Below are positions 60,577-64,000 of a stretch of DNA of 64,000 bases, piece after piece. The notes under the pieces are model-generated. The model was not told the DNA's origin. It was given only the letters and a program-made list of their open reading frames with translations, and ran no database searches. The translations under genes were made by a program, and so were the position numbers. Position 1 is the first letter of the stretch. Every line of letters begins with the position of its first letter. This DNA is from Hyphomicrobiales bacterium (lineage in GTDB: Bacteria > Pseudomonadota > Alphaproteobacteria > Rhizobiales > Rhizobiaceae), in contig UCKS01000033.1 in assembly GCA_900473045.1 (NCBI GenBank), forward strand, positions 1-64,000, given 5' to 3'.

Positions 60577-62577
60577 ATGGATCATCTTGCTGACCCGAGG
60601 GCCAATCCAGAAATCGAGAACCTGACCGACCGGCGCGAAGCGCTCGAAGACATCAGTCAGAACTGTTCCACCAATCCGACGATGGGCGACATCATCAATC
60701 ACCGCTTCTCGCGCCGGTCGTTCATGGCCGGTTCGCTCGCCGTGGCGGCGATCTCCACCACCGTCGGCCCGCTTGCAATCCTGACCGCAGACGATGCACG
60801 CGCCACCGGCATGTCCAGCTTCGACTTCCAGGAAATCGAGGCCGGCGTGGACGAGACCCATCATGTCGCCGAGGGCTATGACGCCAATATCCTACTGCGC
60901 TGGGGCGACAAGCTGTTTGCCGACAGCCCGGACTTCGACCCGATGAACCAGACGGCAGCATCGCAGGAGAAGCTTTTCGGCTACAACAACGACTATATCG
61001 GCTTCATCCCGCTGGACGGCAATCCGGATCACGGCCTGCTTGTGGTCAATCACGAATACACCAATGCCGAAATCATGTTCCCGAAGTTCACGTCCATCGT
61101 GAAGGAAACCAAGAACGGCAAGGAAGTCGAGAAGGTCCAGCTCGGCGAATACACCAAGGAACTGGTCGATATCGAAATGGCCGCGCATGGCGGTACGATC
61201 GTCGAAATCCGCAAGGTCGACGGCAAGTGGCAGCCGGTGCTTGACGGCAAGTACAATCGCCGGGTCACAGCCAAGACCGAGATGCAGCTTTCCGGCCCGG
61301 TTGCGGGCCACGAGCGCGTCAAGACTCCGTCCGACCCAACCGGCAAACAGGTTTTCGGCACCATCAACAACTGCGCCGGCGGCGTCACCGCCTGGGGTAC
61401 CTATCTGATGTCGGAAGAGAACTTCAACGGTTATTTCGGCGGCAAGATTGCCGAGGATCATCCGGAATTCGCGCAGCTGAAACGCCTGGGGACGCCGGGC
61501 GGCGAGTATCAATGGTCGAAATTCTACGACCGTTTCGACGTTTCCAAGGAGCCGACGGAAGCAAACCGTTTCGGCTGGATCGTCGAAGTCGACGTGATGG
61601 ACCCGAATTCGGTACCGAAGAAGCGCACGGCGATCGGCCGCTACAAGCACGAGGGCTGCGAATCGATCGTCAACAAGGACGGCCGCGTCGTGGTCTATTC
61701 GGGTGATGATTCGCGCTTCGACTATGTCTACAAGTTCGTGACCACGGCTGCCTTCAACCCGGATGACCGTGCCGCCAATATGGACATTCTCGACGACGGC
61801 ACGCTCTATGTGGCGAAGTTCGACGCAGACGGCACGGTCGAATGGATGCCGCTCACCCACGGCATAGGCCCACTGACGGAAGCGAACGGCTTTGCATCTC
61901 AGGCCGACGTCCTCATCAACACCCGCCTTGCCGCCGACGCGCTCGGCGCCACCAAGATGGACCGGCCGGAAGATATCCAGCCGAACCCGAAGACTGGCAA
62001 GGTCTACGTGATGCTGACCAACAACACCAACCGCACGGCAGACCAGCTCGACGCTGCCAATCCGCGCGCCGAAAATGCCTTTGGTCACATCATCGAGATC
62101 AGCGAGACCGACGGCGACTACGCCTCGACCAAATCGACATGGGATGTTCTTTTGAAGTGCGGCGATCCTTCGGTGGCTGACGTCGGCGCCTCCTTCTCGA
62201 CGGCAACGACGAAGAACGGCTGGTTCGGCATGCCGGACAACTGCGCCATCGACACCGACGGCCGCCTCTGGGTCTCCACCGACGGCAACAACGAAAAGGC
62301 CACCGGCCGCACCGACGGCATCTGGGCCGTCGATACCGAGGGCGATGCCCGCGGTACGTCGAAACTGTTCTTCCGCGTACCGGTCGGCGCCGAGATGTGC
62401 GGACCGAGCTTCAACCCGACGTCCGATACCTTCTTCGTCGCCGTCCAGCATCCGGGCGACGCAGGCCTTGCCACCTATGAGGCTCCGGCAACCCGCTGGC
62501 CGGACTTCAAGGACGACATGCCGGTGCGTCCTGCCGTCCTGACGATCACCAAGCAGGGCGGCGGCAAGATCGGCTGA
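60577..62577 (+). CDS. phoX: PhoX-type alkaline phosphatase
   Basis: A 666-residue exported phosphatase (DUF839/PhoX family). A twin-arginine signal with a long n-region is at R46-R47 (FSRRSFMAG). Typical elements are LLVVNHEYTNAEIMF, NNCAGGVTAWGTYLMSEEN, ESIVNKDGRVVVYSGDDSRFDYVYKF, and MDRPEDIQ. PhoX uses calcium and iron to release phosphate from organic esters in the periplasm. ATG 60577 has GAGGAGT seven bases before; 60571 is an alternative. Confidence 0.92.
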   Translation: MDHLADPRANPEIENLTDRREALEDISQNCSTNPTMGDIINHRFSRRSFMAGSLAVAAISTTVGPLAILTADDARATGMSSFDFQEIEAGVDETHHVAEGYDANILLRWGDKLFADSPDFDPMNQTAASQEKLFGYNNDYIGFIPLDGNPDHGLLVVNHEYTNAEIMFPKFTSIVKETKNGKEVEKVQLGEYTKELVDIEMAAHGGTIVEIRKVDGKWQPVLDGKYNRRVTAKTEMQLSGPVAGHERVKTPSDPTGKQVFGTINNCAGGVTAWGTYLMSEENFNGYFGGKIAEDHPEFAQLKRLGTPGGEYQWSKFYDRFDVSKEPTEANRFGWIVEVDVMDPNSVPKKRTAIGRYKHEGCESIVNKDGRVVVYSGDDSRFDYVYKFVTTAAFNPDDRAANMDILDDGTLYVAKFDADGTVEWMPLTHGIGPLTEANGFASQADVLINTRLAADALGATKMDRPEDIQPNPKTGKVYVMLTNNTNRTADQLDAANPRAENAFGHIIEISETDGDYASTKSTWDVLLKCGDPSVADVGASFSTATTKNGWFGMPDNCAIDTDGRLWVSTDGNNEKATGRTDGIWAVDTEGDARGTSKLFFRVPVGAEMCGPSFNPTSDTFFVAVQHPGDAGLATYEAPATRWPDFKDDMPVRPAVLTITKQGGGKIG

Positions 62578-62600
62578 TCTTGTTCTCCCTTCAAAATGAG

Positions 62601-62630
62601 AAATGGCGCTGCATCTGCGGCGCCATTTTT
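62601..62630 (+). terminator. Terminator after phoX
   Basis: AAATGGCGC and GCGCCATTT form a 9-bp stem followed by TT and CGTTT. It lies 23 bases after the phoX stop and faces the convergent thioesterase gene. Confidence 0.78.
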
Positions 62631-62655
62631 CGTTTCCGATCGCTGTCGCCCAATG

Positions 62656-63165
62656 TCAGCGCATCAGGTTTTCGATCGGGAAGATGGCGCAGGTTTCCGT
62701 GCCGTGCGCCAGAAGCTTGCCGTTCTTGTCCTTCAGCCAGGCTTCCGAGGTTGCCAGCGTGCGGCCGCGATGGACGATCTTGCCTTCGCAGAACACCTCA
62801 CCCATGCCGGGCAGCAGCGGGCGGACCAGATTGACCTTGAACTCGACGGTCGTATAGGCCTCGCCCGGTTTCAGCGTGGTCATGACGGCGCAGCCAAGGG
62901 CTGAATCCATGATCGTCGCCGCCCAGCCGCCATGCACGGTACCAAGCGGATTGAGATGTTCGGTTGATGGCAGGCCGGTGAACACCACCCTGCCCTCCTC
63001 GACTTCGGTCAATCCGAATTTCAGCGTCGCCGCCATCGGCGGTGCTGGATGGACGCCAGCCAGCAGATCGCGCATCGCCTTCAGTCCGCCATCGCGCGCG
63101 ACAGCCTCGAGCGGCACCGTGCCGATGCCGGACACGGTCATTCCGGGATAGAGTTCGACGCTCAT
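62656..63165 (-). CDS. PaaI-type hotdog thioesterase
   Basis: A 169-residue thioesterase with the hotdog signature HLNPLGTVHGGWAATIMDSALGCAV (about residues 67-91) and a Cys/Val-rich strand core. It probably hydrolyses aryl- or acyl-CoA. It follows recO by 14 bases on the same strand. Confidence 0.85.
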   Translation of the reverse strand: MSVELYPGMTVSGIGTVPLEAVARDGGLKAMRDLLAGVHPAPPMAATLKFGLTEVEEGRVVFTGLPSTEHLNPLGTVHGGWAATIMDSALGCAVMTTLKPGEAYTTVEFKVNLVRPLLPGMGEVFCEGKIVHRGRTLATSEAWLKDKNGKLLAHGTETCAIFPIENLMR

Positions 63166-63179
63166 GCTTTGAGGTATCC

Positions 63180-63926
63180 TTATGGGGGGACTGTAGAACC
63201 TTGCGGCTTCAGGGCTTTGAGTGCTGCCTGGACGAAACCGTCGCGGGCGGTCGAAAGGCCGATGCCGCGCGGCTCGTAGACGTGGCGGTGGAGAAAGAAG
63301 GCGGTCATGCGGAAGGCGGCGGCCAGACTGTCATAATCCGCAGCACCGCCTTCAGCCAGAAATCCGGGCAGCGCCAGCATCTTGTCGGCATAGGGCGCGC
63401 CGGCCGCACGGCTGACGGCGCGGCCGGATTTCGGCGAAACATAGATCAGATCGTCGCGCGTGCCGGTCGCGGCACATTCCGCAAGGTCGAGACCGAAGCC
63501 GAGATCGTTCAGAACGGCGATCTCGAAACGCACGAACAGTTCTCCGGCATCGCTGGGATCGTGCAGGTTTTCGAGGATGACATCGAGTGCTTCATAAAGG
63601 TGCGGATGCGGATCGCGCTCCGGCAGCAGACGGAGCAGCGCCCCCATGGCCTGGACGCCATAAACGGAGGTTGCCGCCTCCATCAGCCGGGCGGCGCGAA
63701 GCCGGACCGGCTCTATTCTGAATTCGCCGAGATGTTCATCGAGCCGCGCCCGCCATGTGACCTCGACCTCATTGCCGGGCTGCAGCACCGGCTGCATCGT
63801 CCGCGAACGGCCGCCGCGCACCAGCCCGAGATGGCGGCCGCGCGCACGTGTCATGACCTCGGCGACGACGGAGGTTTCCCCGTGCCGCTTGACGCCGATG
63901 ATAATGGCCTGATCGCTCCATTGCAT
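63180..63926 (-). CDS. recO: DNA repair protein RecO
   Basis: A 248-residue RecF-pathway mediator. The N-terminal OB fold starts [17 protein letters not shown], includes [10 protein letters not shown], and a helical C-terminal domain follows ([35 protein letters not shown]). It loads RecA with RecR. Start at ATG 63926; a TTG twelve codons earlier is rejected. Confidence 0.93.
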   Translation of the reverse strand: MQWSDQAIIIGVKRHGETSVVAEVMTRARGRHLGLVRGGRSRTMQPVLQPGNEVEVTWRARLDEHLGEFRIEPVRLRAARLMEAATSVYGVQAMGALLRLLPERDPHPHLYEALDVILENLHDPSDAGELFVRFEIAVLNDLGFGLDLAECAATGTRDDLIYVSPKSGRAVSRAAGAPYADKMLALPGFLAEGGAADYDSLAAAFRMTAFFLHRHVYEPRGIGLSTARDGFVQAALKALKPQGSTVPP

Positions 63927-64000
63927 CTGTTGAGTTTTACCCCCGGCGGCAGGCGAAGACAATCAGGACGGAGCCCGATTGCCGATGGTCCCCGGCAACC

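Overview
The window looks like chromosomal DNA of an alphaproteobacterium in the Rhizobiaceae (Rhizobium / Agrobacterium / Allorhizobium lineage). The reasons are the conserved order rpsF-rpsR-DUF2232-rplI, then dnaB, alr, radA, cvpA, purF, the psd-pssA and nadABC operons, a TIGR02301 protein, a NadQ-type regulator, high-GC coding DNA, and several mosaic inverted-repeat elements of the kind common in rhizobia. The species cannot be fixed from the sequence alone. No rRNA, tRNA or CRISPR array was seen.

Layout. Positions 1-3480 are accessory: a leftward set of phage-Mu-type regulatory genes (Mor-like activator, a protein with the Mu repressor/transposase DNA-binding domain, two helix-turn-helix-like proteins, a small membrane protein) with terminators and an unusual array of palindromes, but no transposase in view. 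From 3.9 to 6.5 kb is the S6/S18/L9 operon. From 6.5 to 9.8 kb is a leftward marR-emrB-emrA efflux operon. From 10.1 to 18.1 kb are dnaB, terC, alr, a parDE module inserted ahead of radA, cvpA and purF. From 18.2 to 26 kb are an SDR enzyme, a GFA-family protein, psd-pssA, a glyoxalase-like protein, an Atm1-type ABC exporter and a LysM protein. From 26 to 34.3 kb are a LOG-family protein, a second toxin-antitoxin pair, two EamA transporters, a periplasmic 2',3'-cyclic nucleotidase and citramalate synthase, with a decayed fragment of the last 0.8 kb downstream of the intact gene. From 34.4 to 41.3 kb are a proline iminopeptidase, vapBC coupled to three tandem GFA paralogues, cysS, and an AbiE-type module coupled to an SRAP (HMCES/YedK) gene. 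From 41.4 to 46.5 kb are a NUDIX hydrolase, small secreted proteins and an overlapping ygfZ-HD-phosphatase-nadQ operon. From 46.5 to 52.4 kb are sodC, a TauE/SafE permease, two small proteins and nadABC. From 52.5 kb to the end are an MFS transporter, an AraC regulator divergent from a PhyH-like dioxygenase, a MOSC protein, an HD protein, a DUF2339 membrane protein, a PhoX phosphatase, a thioesterase and recO.

How parts fit together. Three toxin-antitoxin-type modules (parDE, vapBC, abiE) each sit at the 5' end of a gene group and overlap the next non-toxin gene by 1-4 bases (radA, a GFA gene, SRAP), so the downstream gene may be translationally coupled to the module; two of those three downstream genes are DNA-repair genes. 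nadA has a clean palindrome in its promoter, a plausible site for the NadQ regulator encoded 6 kb away, and both junctions inside nadABC are filled by inverted-repeat elements. phoX carries a Pho-box-like sequence next to a 20-bp tandem duplication.
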